DNA from: Lewinellaceae bacterium
GTDB taxonomy: Bacteria > Bacteroidota > Bacteroidia > Chitinophagales > Saprospiraceae
Length of the DNA stretch: 64,000 bases
Reading direction: 5' to 3'
Assembly: GCA_016708875.1 (NCBI GenBank)
Contig: JADJFA010000001.1
Location: 186,001 to 250,000, forward strand
In this document: in pieces, positions 36,121 to 44,570 of the stretch
How positions within the stretch are numbered: position 1 is the stretch's first letter
How the letters are laid out: every line of letters starts with the position of its first letter
Notes under the pieces: generated by a model
Database searches by the model: none
Seen by the model: the letters and a program-made list of their open reading frames with translations, nothing else
Told to the model about the DNA's origin: nothing
Position numbers and translations under genes: made by a program

Positions 36121-38406
36121 TCAAGGCCGCGCCACCTTCTCCTGCTTCTTATTCTTCAATTTTTCGTTCAAAAACTTCGTCATCAGCGTGTAGAGGTGGA
36201 TTTTAGCATTGCCTCCACCGATCCCGTGGTTGCGGTTGGGATAGATCATGGTGTCGAACTGTTTGTTCTTGGCGATGAGTTCGTTGGCCATTTCTGCGGT
36301 GTTTTGGAAATGCACGTTGTCGTCGGCGAGGCCATGTACAAGCAGGTAGCTACCCTCCAGTTTTTCCGCAAAATTTGTCGGCGAATTCTCCTCGTAGCCC
36401 AGCTCGTTTTCCTCATGGGTTTGCATGTAGCGTTCGGTGTATACCGAGTCGTACCACTTCCAGTTTGTCACCGGCGCTACGGCGATGGCGGCCTCAAAAA
36501 CATCATTGCCCTTCAGGATGCAGTTGGTGCTCATATACCCGCCATAACTCCAGCCAAAAATGCCAATACGCTCTGCATCCACAAAATCCATGGCGCCCAG
36601 ATGTTTCGCGGCTTCAATCTGGTCAATGACTTCATAATGGCCTAACTGCTTGTACGTCATTTTTTTAAACTCCTCGCCACGAGCGCCGGTGCCTCTATTG
36701 TCCACACAAGCCACCACATAACCTTGCTGGGCCAGCATCTGGAACCACCAGTAGTTTGCACCTTTCCAGGCATCGGTCACCTGCTGACTGCCGGGGCCAC
36801 CGTACACAAACATCAGCACGGGAAGTTTCTGGTTTTGAAACTCGGGGGCAGTCGGTTTTATCATCCAACCGTTGAGTTCCACCTTGTCGGAGGTTTTGAA
36901 ATCGAAGAATTCAACGGGTATCGTGCCGTATTCCGTTTGTTTGCTGCGGAGATCAGCGTTCTGTTCCAGCGAGCGCAATACTTTTCCTTTTCGGTCGCAC
37001 ACGGCGTATTGGGGGGGTGTATTGGCCGTGGAAAAAGAGTGTACAAAATAATCGAAGGTGCTGCTCCATTGCGCGCCGTTCGTGCCTTCCGGCTTGTTGA
37101 TTTTTTTGGGCTTTTTACCTTTCAAATTTGTTTCAAAAAGTTCGCGGGCCATAGGCGTTTTACTCGCCGCCTGAAAATAGACTTTGCTATTTTTCTCGTC
37201 AATTCCGTAAAAAGCAGTCACGTCAAATTTTCCCTTCGTCAATGCCGCCGTTTCTTTCCCCATCATGTCGTATTTATAGAGGTGATTAAAGCCGCTTTTT
37301 TCACTTTGCATCACAAATCCAGAGCCGTCAGACAGGAAAGTAACATCATGTAAATCAAGGTAATACTTGCTTTTTTCCTCGTGCAAAACGGAGCAAACAC
37401 CCGTGCCTGGTTCGGCCAACAGCAATCGTTGGGTGCTTTGGTGGCGGTTCATCCAGCTCAGACAGAGTTTGCCAGAAGGTGTCCAGACTATTCGGGGGAG
37501 GTAATCATCCAAACGGCCTGCTTTGCGCTCGCGGTCGGGGATGCTGACTTCCACTGTCTTTTCGCTGGTCAAATCATAAATATGCGTTGTTACCAGAGCG
37601 TTTTTCTCGCCCACTTTTGGGTATTTGAAGGTGACTGGCACGGGGTAAGGCTCCCCTTGAAACATTTCCATGGTCATCTCGGGCACCTCGCGCTCGTCGA
37701 AGCGCAGGAAAGCCAAATATTGTCCGTCTGGACTCCATTGGAATGCCCGAACGAGTTCAAATTCCTCTTCATACACCCAATCTGAAGCGCCATTAATGAT
37801 TGCATTTTGCCTGCCGTCGGTGGTCACGCGGGTAATCTTGCCAGAGGCTAAGTCTTTGAAATACAGATCGTTTTTTAGCACAAAACCCACTTTTGAGCCG
37901 TCGGGCGAAAAGGTGGCATAACGTTGTTTCTTCAGACGTCTGGTTTTATCAATGTACTCCACATTGTCTTCGTAGAGTTGCGTAAGGCTTTTCGTTTTCT
38001 GATCAAAAATGAAAAAATCAGCTTCTGTACTCCAACGAAAAATCGGCGTTGAATTGGTGGTCAATAAAATTTTGGATTCGTCCGGGCTGAATGAATAGCC
38101 ATCAAATGCGCCTTTCCAGGCAGGCGCATTTGTCTTTACCGAAGCAGCATCGAAGATTGTGCCGGAGCACTCACCTGTGCGCAAGTCGTACTGCGTAATG
38201 GCCGCTCCTTCCAGGCGGGTAAAATGTACTCCATCATTTTGGAAATTGAACCCGGGAATTCCTTTAGAGGAAAAGGTGCCTTTTTGCCAGATGTCTTCCA
38301 GGGTGATGGGCTTGTGCCCCGCCTGCGCCAAGGCTACAGCGGGTAAAAGTGTAAACGGAAAGAGAAACGAAAGGAATAGGGTATATCCCAGAAGAGTACG
38401 GCGCAT
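36121..38406 (-). CDS. S9 family prolyl oligopeptidase, dipeptidyl-peptidase IV type
   Basis: Start at the ATG 38406 (MRRTLLGYTLFLSFLFPF); 761 residues. The signal peptide ends in LPAVALAQA, encoded by a dispersed repeat. The DPP-IV N-terminal beta-propeller covers about residues 40-480 (FTRLEGAAITQYDLRTGE, DWVYEEEFELVRAFQWSPDGQYLAFLRFDE, which carries the Glu-Glu pair binding the substrate N-terminus). The C-terminal alpha/beta hydrolase has the nucleophile in FGWSYGGYMS, the acid in LLVHGLADDNVHF and the His in PNRNHGIGG. It releases dipeptides from proline-containing peptides in the periplasm. It converges with the ORF6N gene with a 6-base gap. The next gene on this strand, 38529, is a dipeptidase, so the two may work in peptide use. 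Confidence 0.92.
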   Translation of the reverse strand: MRRTLLGYTLFLSFLFPFTLLPAVALAQAGHKPITLEDIWQKGTFSSKGIPGFNFQNDGVHFTRLEGAAITQYDLRTGECSGTIFDAASVKTNAPAWKGAFDGYSFSPDESKILLTTNSTPIFRWSTEADFFIFDQKTKSLTQLYEDNVEYIDKTRRLKKQRYATFSPDGSKVGFVLKNDLYFKDLASGKITRVTTDGRQNAIINGASDWVYEEEFELVRAFQWSPDGQYLAFLRFDEREVPEMTMEMFQGEPYPVPVTFKYPKVGEKNALVTTHIYDLTSEKTVEVSIPDRERKAGRLDDYLPRIVWTPSGKLCLSWMNRHQSTQRLLLAEPGTGVCSVLHEEKSKYYLDLHDVTFLSDGSGFVMQSEKSGFNHLYKYDMMGKETAALTKGKFDVTAFYGIDEKNSKVYFQAASKTPMARELFETNLKGKKPKKINKPEGTNGAQWSSTFDYFVHSFSTANTPPQYAVCDRKGKVLRSLEQNADLRSKQTEYGTIPVEFFDFKTSDKVELNGWMIKPTAPEFQNQKLPVLMFVYGGPGSQQVTDAWKGANYWWFQMLAQQGYVVACVDNRGTGARGEEFKKMTYKQLGHYEVIDQIEAAKHLGAMDFVDAERIGIFGWSYGGYMSTNCILKGNDVFEAAIAVAPVTNWKWYDSVYTERYMQTHEENELGYEENSPTNFAEKLEGSYLLVHGLADDNVHFQNTAEMANELIAKNKQFDTMIYPNRNHGIGGGNAKIHLYTLMTKFLNEKLKNKKQEKVARP
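38317..38348 (-). repeat. CGCCTGCGCCAAGGCTACAGCGGG repeat inside the DPP-IV signal peptide
   Basis: The element encodes LLPAVALAQAGHKPIT on the minus strand, closely resembling LPAVAIAKADKPIT from the barrel gene near 471-510. It provides the hydrophobic end and the AxA-like cleavage site of the signal peptide. Confidence 0.55.
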
Positions 38407-38528
38407 AAAAACTAGGTTTTGTCGGGCCAAAAATAGGGCATTGCCAAGGGTTCCTGTTGCTTGCCGACCAATTGAGGTGTAACGTACGTGAACAACTACC
38501 CAACAGGCTCAAGCACCTAACCCAATTG

Positions 38529-39725
38529 TTACTCATTTCCCTTCCAAACCCGCAGCACATTGCCATTGCAAATCTTGCGTACTTCATCGTCCGAATATCC
38601 TCTGCGCAGCAGTTCGGCAATGAGATTCGGAAACTCATCTACGTCATCCAAATCGGGTGGAAGGGCAAGGCCAACTCCATCAAAATCACTTCCAAGTCCC
38701 ACATTATCAATGCCCACCAAGTTTTTGATGTGGTCAATATGGTCAGCTACCTCGCGCACTGAAATCCAGAATGGCTCGCCGTTTTTCTTGCCAAATTCTT
38801 TGTAAAATTCCATGGCTTCAGGGCCATGCTCCGGGATCTTCCGGGATTCGCGTTCCTCATCGGCCTTTTTCCAGGCGTCCCGGACTTTCTCCCCCAAAAA
38901 ATATTGGCTGAAAGGAACTTGCACCACGCCGCCCGTTTTTGCAATGGCCCGAATCAGGCTATCTGGCAGATTCCGTTCAAAGCCCGGTGTAAAATGCCGG
39001 CAGGCCGAATGCGTTGCAATAAGCGGTTTTGTGGCTACCTCCAACACATCCATAATGGCCTCATCAGAAAGGTGACTCACGTCCACCATGATGCCCACCC
39101 GGTTCATCTCGCGCACCACTTCGCGGCCATATTCGCTTAATCCGTGGTGCGTGTGTAGCGTGTCGTAGGAGGAATCGGAAATGTGATTGTCCTTGCCATG
39201 CGTCAACGTCACATACCGGATGCCGCGTTGATGAAAATAGGCCACGTCTTCGATTTTGTCCAACGGAGAGCCGTTTTCCATCCCCATCGGGAGCGAAACG
39301 ATGCCTTTTTTGAAATTGGCCATAATGTCATCGGCGCGTGGGGCGAGGGCGAATTTGTCGGGATAATCCCGCACGATGGCGTAGACCATTTCAATGAGCG
39401 AATCGGCTACTTGTTTCGAGCGCCCAGGTTCTTTTTGAAAGTGGGCGGGGATATAAATGGACATGAAGGGCCCGTATAACCCGCCTTTTTTGGCGCGTTC
39501 CCAGTCGAAATCGCCGTCGGGGTTTTTCATCGCAAAGGCCGTGTAGCCGGGGGTGTACCATTTTTTGTACTCCACCAAATGCCAGGGAAAATCAATGTGC
39601 GTATCCACGATGGGCGTGGTAGCGAGCAGAGCATGAGCACGGCGGAGGTACTCGTCTTGCGGTTTGTTTTGGGAACAGGAAAGGAAGATTAGAAGCAAAA
39701 AGAGGAGTATATGGTTGCGTAGCAT
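38529..39725 (-). CDS. Membrane dipeptidase (M19), lipoprotein
   Basis: A 398-residue zinc dipeptidase. The N-terminal signal LRNHILLFLLLIFLSC makes it a lipoprotein (lipid Cys17). Renal-dipeptidase motifs: PIVDTHIDFPWHL (metal-binding His and Asp, HxD), SLPMGMENGSPL (bridging Glu), DVSHLSDEAIMDVLEV, ATHSACRHFTPG and GLGSDFDGVGLALPPDLDD. It cleaves dipeptides, including some with D-residues, outside the cytoplasm. It lies behind the DPP-IV gene on the same strand with a 120-base gap. The ATG at 39725 directly precedes the signal. Confidence 0.92.
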   Translation of the reverse strand: MLRNHILLFLLLIFLSCSQNKPQDEYLRRAHALLATTPIVDTHIDFPWHLVEYKKWYTPGYTAFAMKNPDGDFDWERAKKGGLYGPFMSIYIPAHFQKEPGRSKQVADSLIEMVYAIVRDYPDKFALAPRADDIMANFKKGIVSLPMGMENGSPLDKIEDVAYFHQRGIRYVTLTHGKDNHISDSSYDTLHTHHGLSEYGREVVREMNRVGIMVDVSHLSDEAIMDVLEVATKPLIATHSACRHFTPGFERNLPDSLIRAIAKTGGVVQVPFSQYFLGEKVRDAWKKADEERESRKIPEHGPEAMEFYKEFGKKNGEPFWISVREVADHIDHIKNLVGIDNVGLGSDFDGVGLALPPDLDDVDEFPNLIAELLRRGYSDDEVRKICNGNVLRVWKGNE

Positions 39726-39784
39726 GGCAATGTTGTTAAGAAATTAAGGATGTGCGAATGTAGAAACCAAGCAAAAATAAATTT

Positions 39785-39861
39785 ATTAAACACATAGGCA
39801 CAGTAGAACACATAGCCGTGAATTCCAACACGATGTGTCCTAATGTGCCTATGTGTTTAAT
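39785..39861. repeat. Inverted repeat of the AACACATAGGCAC family, second copy
   Basis: The left arm 39785-39814 and right arm 39832-39861 pair with few mismatches around a 17-base loop, the same size as in the 29094-29170 element and about 93% identical arm to arm. It lies between the deacylase gene and the dipeptidase gene on the minus strand, and may terminate the former. Confidence 0.8.
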
Positions 39862-39907
39862 ATAAACGAATTGCGTTCACTTACTTTGATACTTCTATTT
39901 AAAAAGA

Positions 39908-40996
39908 TCACCAAATCCATCCAACCCGCAGTTCGAATACTTCCGCCACATGGCGGTGGGTTTTCAAAGTACTGCCCACCAACACATGCCGACCAAATCG
40001 ATAATACAGTCCATATCTTTGGTAAATGGCATCGGTAATGCGCGACGGATTGTAAAAATACGGACCCAAATGCGTGGTGAAACGAACCTTGCCAACCAGC
40101 AATTCATGGCCGATTAAAAATCCGCCTTTCCAGGCACTTGTATTGTCAGATTGCCGGTCGAGCAGTATACGATCATATCCATCGTGTACAAATTCAATCC
40201 CCGCCGAAAGCGCTGACATACGCCCTACCCTTCGCCCCAACATCCCTTGCGCCCCATAAAGAATGCCTGGTTCTATTTTAGGAAAACCGGCTTGTGCGGG
40301 CACGTTTTTTACCGACCCCGCAGCCAGGAGGTAGCAAAAGTTTTTGGGCTGGGTTTTCCAGTCGTGGTTTTTCTCCGGCTTTTTCATTGAAACGGATTGA
40401 AAGGCATATTGCAAACCCAAATTGAAGGTGGGGAAATTCATGCCTTTGTTCGGGCTTTTCATGCCGCCGTTGGAAATGTGGTTGTAATTGAAACTGCTTG
40501 TTGCCTGCCAATGTTTGCTTACCTTGAAGTAAACATTGGCGTTCAACATGGCCCAGAAGCTGACAGGCAGACTAAAAAAGAGGTTGGTTGGGTTGCTTTT
40601 CTCGTCGTACACTTTTGACACATACGCCGCTCCCAAGCCCAACTGTACGCTGCCGTACAAACGCCCCCATGGCCTGATCAGCGGTTCTACAAACGGAACA
40701 AAGGCGATGCTGTGTCCCAGTACAGCGGGGTTGTCAAAGTTAAAATAATACGCCGCGAAGCCCCGCTTGGCAATCAGCCCCGTTTCCCTAACTTCCTTCT
40801 CACCCGCCAAAAGCCAGTGCGCATTGATCTCAAATCCATAAGGATTGGAGTGCGAAACATCTATCAATTCCCGTGAGTGGGCAATGATAAATCCTCTATG
40901 CCACTTGGCGCCTACTTGAAACGGATGCTGCGAACCCTCCGTTTGAGCCAAGGATGATGCAGGAAAAGCCAGGAGCAAAAGCAGATATCTAAGCAT
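39908..40996 (-). CDS. Acyloxyacyl hydrolase (lipid A deacylase, PagL-like)
   Basis: A 362-residue outer-membrane protein with a signal peptide LRYLLLLLAFPASSLAQ. Two barrel-like halves contain FNYNHISNGGMKSPNKGMNFPTFNLGLQYAF, the conserved HxSN catalytic region of the PagL/acyloxyacyl hydrolase family, and the ending RVGWIW with aromatic C-terminus suits barrel assembly. It would remove the 3-O-acyl chain from lipid A in the outer leaflet. It is longer than PagL (about 150 residues), as are other Bacteroidota members. It is divergent from blaI; the 226-base region between holds a candidate operator. Confidence 0.75.
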   Translation of the reverse strand: MLRYLLLLLAFPASSLAQTEGSQHPFQVGAKWHRGFIIAHSRELIDVSHSNPYGFEINAHWLLAGEKEVRETGLIAKRGFAAYYFNFDNPAVLGHSIAFVPFVEPLIRPWGRLYGSVQLGLGAAYVSKVYDEKSNPTNLFFSLPVSFWAMLNANVYFKVSKHWQATSSFNYNHISNGGMKSPNKGMNFPTFNLGLQYAFQSVSMKKPEKNHDWKTQPKNFCYLLAAGSVKNVPAQAGFPKIEPGILYGAQGMLGRRVGRMSALSAGIEFVHDGYDRILLDRQSDNTSAWKGGFLIGHELLVGKVRFTTHLGPYFYNPSRITDAIYQRYGLYYRFGRHVLVGSTLKTHRHVAEVFELRVGWIW

Positions 40997-41048
40997 TTAC
41001 AAACTTTTTGGGCGAAAAAGTAGAGAAAAATACTCAAAAAGATAGTTC

Positions 41049-41104
41049 AACGTAAAAATACGTTATTTAACCAAAAAAATAGTTGCAAGTGAAAACAATA
41101 CGTT
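41049..41104. promoter_or_regulatory. Candidate operator/promoter region upstream of blaI
   Basis: AACGTA (41049-41054) and TACGTT (41059-41064) form a dyad with a 4-base gap, and a further TACGTT half-site lies at 41099-41104. CACCTTTG (41106-41113) resembles a -7 element with one change. Since BlaI-type regulators bind dyads in their own promoters, this is a reasonable candidate site, but it is not a known BlaI box sequence. Confidence 0.35.
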
Positions 41105-41134
41105 GCACCTTTGCTGGTAATTAGTGATTGGCTT

Positions 41135-41178
41135 ACTAGTGATTGGTGATTGGTTCACTAGATCCACCAATCACTAGT
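41135..41178. repeat. Inverted repeat with CCAATCAC units before blaI
   Basis: ACTAGTGATTGGTG (41135-41148) and CACCAATCACTAGT (41165-41178) are perfect complements. Outer segments TTAGTGATTGG and CCAATCACCAATAACTAATCACC extend the symmetry over 41115-41220. The right half ends three bases before the blaI ATG. Confidence 0.6.
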
Positions 41179-41222
41179 AAACCAATCACCGATAAACCAA
41201 TCACCAATAACTAATCACCATC

Positions 41223-41576
41223 ATGCAGAAACTGACAAAAGCAGAAGAGGACGTAATGCAGCTCCTATGGGATGTGGGCCGAGGCACTGTGAGCGATTTG
41301 CTTGATCGCTGTGCAGAGCCTAAGCCACCACACAGCACCGTTTCAAGTGTGGTGCGCATTCTGGAAAAAAAGGGATTTGTGGGGCACAAAGCCTACGGCA
41401 AAACCCACGAGTATTTTCCATTGGTAGAACGCGAGGCCTATGGTCGGCGTTCACTGGGCGATTTGCTACGCAATTATTTTGACGGCTCAGTGCCGCGGCT
41501 GGTGTCGCATTTGGCAGAGGAGGAAAAACTAAGCAAAGATGAATTGGATGATTTATTGAAAATCCTTGAAAAATAA
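41223..41576 (+). CDS. blaI: BlaI/MecI/CopY-family transcriptional regulator
   Basis: A 117-residue winged-helix repressor: LTKAEEDVMQLLWDVGRGTVSDLLDRC forms the first helices, then PHSTVSSVVRILEKKGFVGHKAYGKTHEYFPLV the recognition helix and wing. The C-terminal helix (DELDDLLKILEK) serves dimerisation. In the classical pair, the M56/BlaR1 membrane peptidase leads to cleavage of this repressor. Here the M56 gene comes after an intervening DUF4350-type gene, with a gap of only 6 bases between blaI and that gene, so all three probably form one operon. Confidence 0.88.
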   Translation: MQKLTKAEEDVMQLLWDVGRGTVSDLLDRCAEPKPPHSTVSSVVRILEKKGFVGHKAYGKTHEYFPLVEREAYGRRSLGDLLRNYFDGSVPRLVSHLAEEEKLSKDELDDLLKILEK

Positions 41577-41582
41577 GCGGTT

Positions 41583-42467
41583 ATGAAAGCCAATCTCCTC
41601 TTTTGGGTCTCATTTTGCTGCGCAAAACTTTTTGCGCAGCAAGTTGCTGACACGGCTTTTGTCTTTCCCATTCAACATCCAAAATACGAGTCGGGAAAGG
41701 GCAGTCTCGTGATGATTGACGCGGCGCATCACAATTTTCACACGCTTGTCGGACGCTATGCGCCATTTGGCAAAGTGCTGCAAAACGATGGCTACCGACT
41801 GACTTCCAACGCCATTCCGTTTGCGATAAAATCTTTGCTTGAATGTCGGATATTGGTGATTTCCAACCCCTTGGATAGTTCTAATACGGCTGGCCGTTGG
41901 CGTTTGCCCAACCCTTCAGCGTTCAGTGCAGCAGAAATTTCAGCAGTGCACGACTGGGTCAAATCAGGTGGAAGGCTTTTGCTCATTGCCGATCACATGC
42001 CTTTTGCGGGCGCGGCGCAATCTTTGGCTGCGGCCTTCGGTTTTGAGTTTTTGAATTGTTTTGCCATGGATAATCGCAGCCGAAGTTTGGAGCGATTTTA
42101 TAAAGGGAATCAAACACTTATCGAAAACGAAATAACGCAAGGACTTGATACCGTAGTAAGCTTTACAGGGAGTGCTTCTCGGATTCCTAAGGCTGCAAAA
42201 CCAATTCTGAATCTGAAAAATTATACGCTTTTATCACCCGATGTGGCCTGGCAATTTGAAGAAAACACCCCGTCCTTGAGCGGCGATGGTTTTTGTCAAG
42301 GCGCCTATATGAACTATGGAAAAGGCAAAATTGTGGTGATGGGTGAAGCGGCTATGTTCACTGCACAACTCGCAGGCCCAAACCGAGCTCCAACGGGTAT
42401 CAACCACCCGGAAGCGCGCCAAAATGGTCAACTATTACTTAACATCATCCATTGGCTAGATCAATAA
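41583..42467 (+). CDS. Secreted DUF4350/GATase-like protein
   Basis: A 294-residue protein starting with an N-terminal signal (KANLLFWVSFCCAKLFAQQ). The body KGSLVMIDAAHHNFHTLVGRYAPFGKVLQNDGY, ILVISNPLDSSN, SAVHDWVKSGGRLLLIADHMPFAGAA and KGKIVVMGEAAMFTAQ has the form of a DUF4350/ThuA-like Rossmann or glutamine-amidotransferase-like fold without an evident catalytic Cys triad. It lies inside the BlaI-M56 operon, an unusual place. It may contribute a periplasmic ligand-binding function (inference). Confidence 0.6.
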   Translation: MKANLLFWVSFCCAKLFAQQVADTAFVFPIQHPKYESGKGSLVMIDAAHHNFHTLVGRYAPFGKVLQNDGYRLTSNAIPFAIKSLLECRILVISNPLDSSNTAGRWRLPNPSAFSAAEISAVHDWVKSGGRLLLIADHMPFAGAAQSLAAAFGFEFLNCFAMDNRSRSLERFYKGNQTLIENEITQGLDTVVSFTGSASRIPKAAKPILNLKNYTLLSPDVAWQFEENTPSLSGDGFCQGAYMNYGKGKIVVMGEAAMFTAQLAGPNRAPTGINHPEARQNGQLLLNIIHWLDQ

Positions 42468-42472
42468 ACTAA

Positions 42473-42501
42473 CTGTCCTACTGCTTGAAGCCGTAGGACA
42501 G
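42473..42501. repeat. Small hairpin before the M56 gene
   Basis: CTGTCCTAC (42473-42481) and GTAGGACAG (42493-42501) with an 11-base loop. It starts six bases after the stop of the upstream gene and ends 16 bases before the M56 ATG at 42518. Confidence 0.5.
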
Positions 42502-42517
42502 GTTAACCTTGGCTTCT

Positions 42518-44570
42518 ATGACCATATTCCTGTTAAAACTAACCCTTTGCTGGAGCTTTTTCGCCCTGCTTTATGCACTTCTGTTGCGTTATGAGACCTT
42601 CTTCCGAGGTAACCGCGCTTACCTGCTCGGTACGGCAGTGCTCGGAATTTTGTTGGCGGCGCTACCTTCCGAGCAGATGCCCATTCCAGAGGATGATGCC
42701 GGTATACCTGTGCTGACTTTGCCGGAATTCACCGTTGGAATACAGCAAGTGGAAGCAGCCACCAAGACCTGGCAAGACCTTGATTTTCTTTGGGTTGTGT
42801 ATTGGGCGGGACTATTGCTGATGGCTGCGCGTATGTTTTGGGGGCTTTACAAAATCTTGTTAATGGCGGTGCGCGGGCAGTCACAGCGGCTCCCGGATGG
42901 TTGCCTTCTGATTGAGACAAACGAGGCCAAAGTGCCGTTTTCGTTTTTTAAGTGGGTGTTTGTGCCCGCACCGATCCAACTTTCGGAAAGTTCTAAACTT
43001 TCCGAAAGTTCCGGAAAGTGAGCGCACACTCATGATCGCCCACGAACGCGCCCACGCCCATGGCTGGCACAGCGCCGATGTGTTGTTCGCAGAGATTTTG
43101 TGCATAGTATTTTGGTTTCACCCTTTGGCGCACTGGTATCGAACAGCCTTGCGCACCGTTCACGAGTATCTGGCCGACGCAGCCGCATCGCGCCAAGCTG
43201 ACAGAAAACAATATGGCCTGTTGTTGATAGGGCAATCGCAGTCCGGAATGCCGATTGCCTTCGCAAATCATTTTTTTCAATCACCACTCAAACAAAGACT
43301 CGTTATGTTGACGAAAAAAGCATCTGCTCCTTTGAGAGCACTCAAATTTGGCCTGCTGGCCCCGGCGGCCATGTTATTCGCTCTGTTGTTCCGGCAAGCC
43401 CCGGCCATCGCGCAGGCCGTGGACGAAAAACACCTTGAATTTGTGCGCGAATTGGAATCCAAAGGTTGGATGAGAACGGACACCGTTGTTACGTTTGACC
43501 CCAATACTTACCAAGAAACGGTTCAAATCGTGCGCAACAGCGTTGCTCCGGAAGTTGATGGGAGCGGCAATCTTGTGTACCATTACACGGAAGTACAGCC
43601 GCAATTTCCTGGCGGACAAGAGGCCTTGAACAAGTTTTTGACGGATCATTTGAAATACCCGGATGCAGCCAAGAAAGCTGGCGCAGAAGGCATTGCAACA
43701 GTACGCTTCGTTGTGAATCAGGATGGTACAATCAGCAAAGCACGGGCGATAGCCAGTAGTGGATTCAATATGCGTGAGGATATGTTGGAAGCGGCTGAAA
43801 ATGTGGTGTTATCCATGCCCAAATGGATTCCCGCACAGCACAAAGGGAAGGCTGTAGGTTGTAGCCTGAATTTTCCAATAAATTTCAGCTTGAGATCAAA
43901 ACCTGTTGAAGCCCCTTCCTTCCCAAATGCCCCTGACAAAACGACCTTGGTGGAGCCTCTTTTTCCAGGCGATCTGTCCAAATTTCTCTTTGAAAATGTC
44001 AAGTACCCCGAAACAGCACGTAAAGCAAATGCAGAAGGCAAAGTATTCGTTGAATTTACGGTTAAAGAAGATGGTTCTCTGGCCGATTTCAAACAAGTCA
44101 ACACCAATATATCGGTGCATCCTGATCTGGTGGCCGAGGCCATTCGGGTTATCAAGATAATGCCCAAATGGAAACCAGCCGTTAAAGATGGAAAGGTCGT
44201 AAAGACGAAATATACGCTGCCAATCATTTTTAAACTGGATGGCTTTACGGAATTGAACGAATTGGATGCCCTGCCCGAATATCCGGGTGGACAACCGGAA
44301 TTGTACAAGTTCTTGGGTAACAATGTTATTTACCCCGAGGCGGCCAAAAGGGCTGGAGAAGAAGGCATGGTGGTCATTGTTTTTGTAGTCGAAGCCAACG
44401 GCGCTTTGAGCAGTTTTGAAACCGTAAAAACTGCCCGTAAAGACTTTGCAGATGAGGTAATTCGGGTGTTAAAACAGAGTCCAACCTGGAAGCCGGCCAT
44501 GAAAAATGGGAAAGCGGTAAAGGTGAAATACACCCTGCCCTTTAAGTTCCAAATGTTGGGCGACAAATAA
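42518..44570 (+). pseudogene. M56 (BlaR1-type) metallopeptidase with three TonB domains, disrupted by a palindrome
   Basis: Start ATG at 42518. The first frame runs to 43021 and the second to 44570. Residues 1-150 contain the membrane helices of the M56 family; IAHERAHAHGW (HExxH-type zinc site) lies in the second frame, followed by FAEILCIVFWFHPLAHWYRTALRTVHEYLADAAASRQADRKQYGLLL. After a last helix (LKFGLLAPAAMLFALLF) the periplasmic part has three TonB C-terminal domains (FPGGQEALNKFLTDHLKYP, LFPGDLSKFLFENVKYP, YPGGQPELYKFLGNNVIYP). At 42992-43019 a 28-base insertion changes the frame; without it the text reads PIQLSESERTLMIAHERAH, a clean M56 continuation. A loss-of-function allele is likely if the sequence is right. 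Confidence 0.85.
42978..43010. repeat. Inserted AACTTTCGGAAAGTT palindrome
   Basis: AACTTTCGGAAAGTT (42978-42992), loop CTA, AACTTTCCGAAAGTT (42996-43010), perfect 15-bp arms. It is followed by a second copy of CGGAAAGT (43012-43019; the first is at 42984-42991), as if an eight-base target had been duplicated. Confidence 0.8.

Noticed and set aside
36196..37353. Long plus-strand frames opposite the DPP-IV gene
   Set aside because: They are shadows of a well-supported gene with intact S9 motifs on the minus strand.
41110..41222. CRISPR-like array before blaI because of repeated CCAATCACC
   Set aside because: The units are short, irregular and inverted, with no spacers of constant length and no cas genes.
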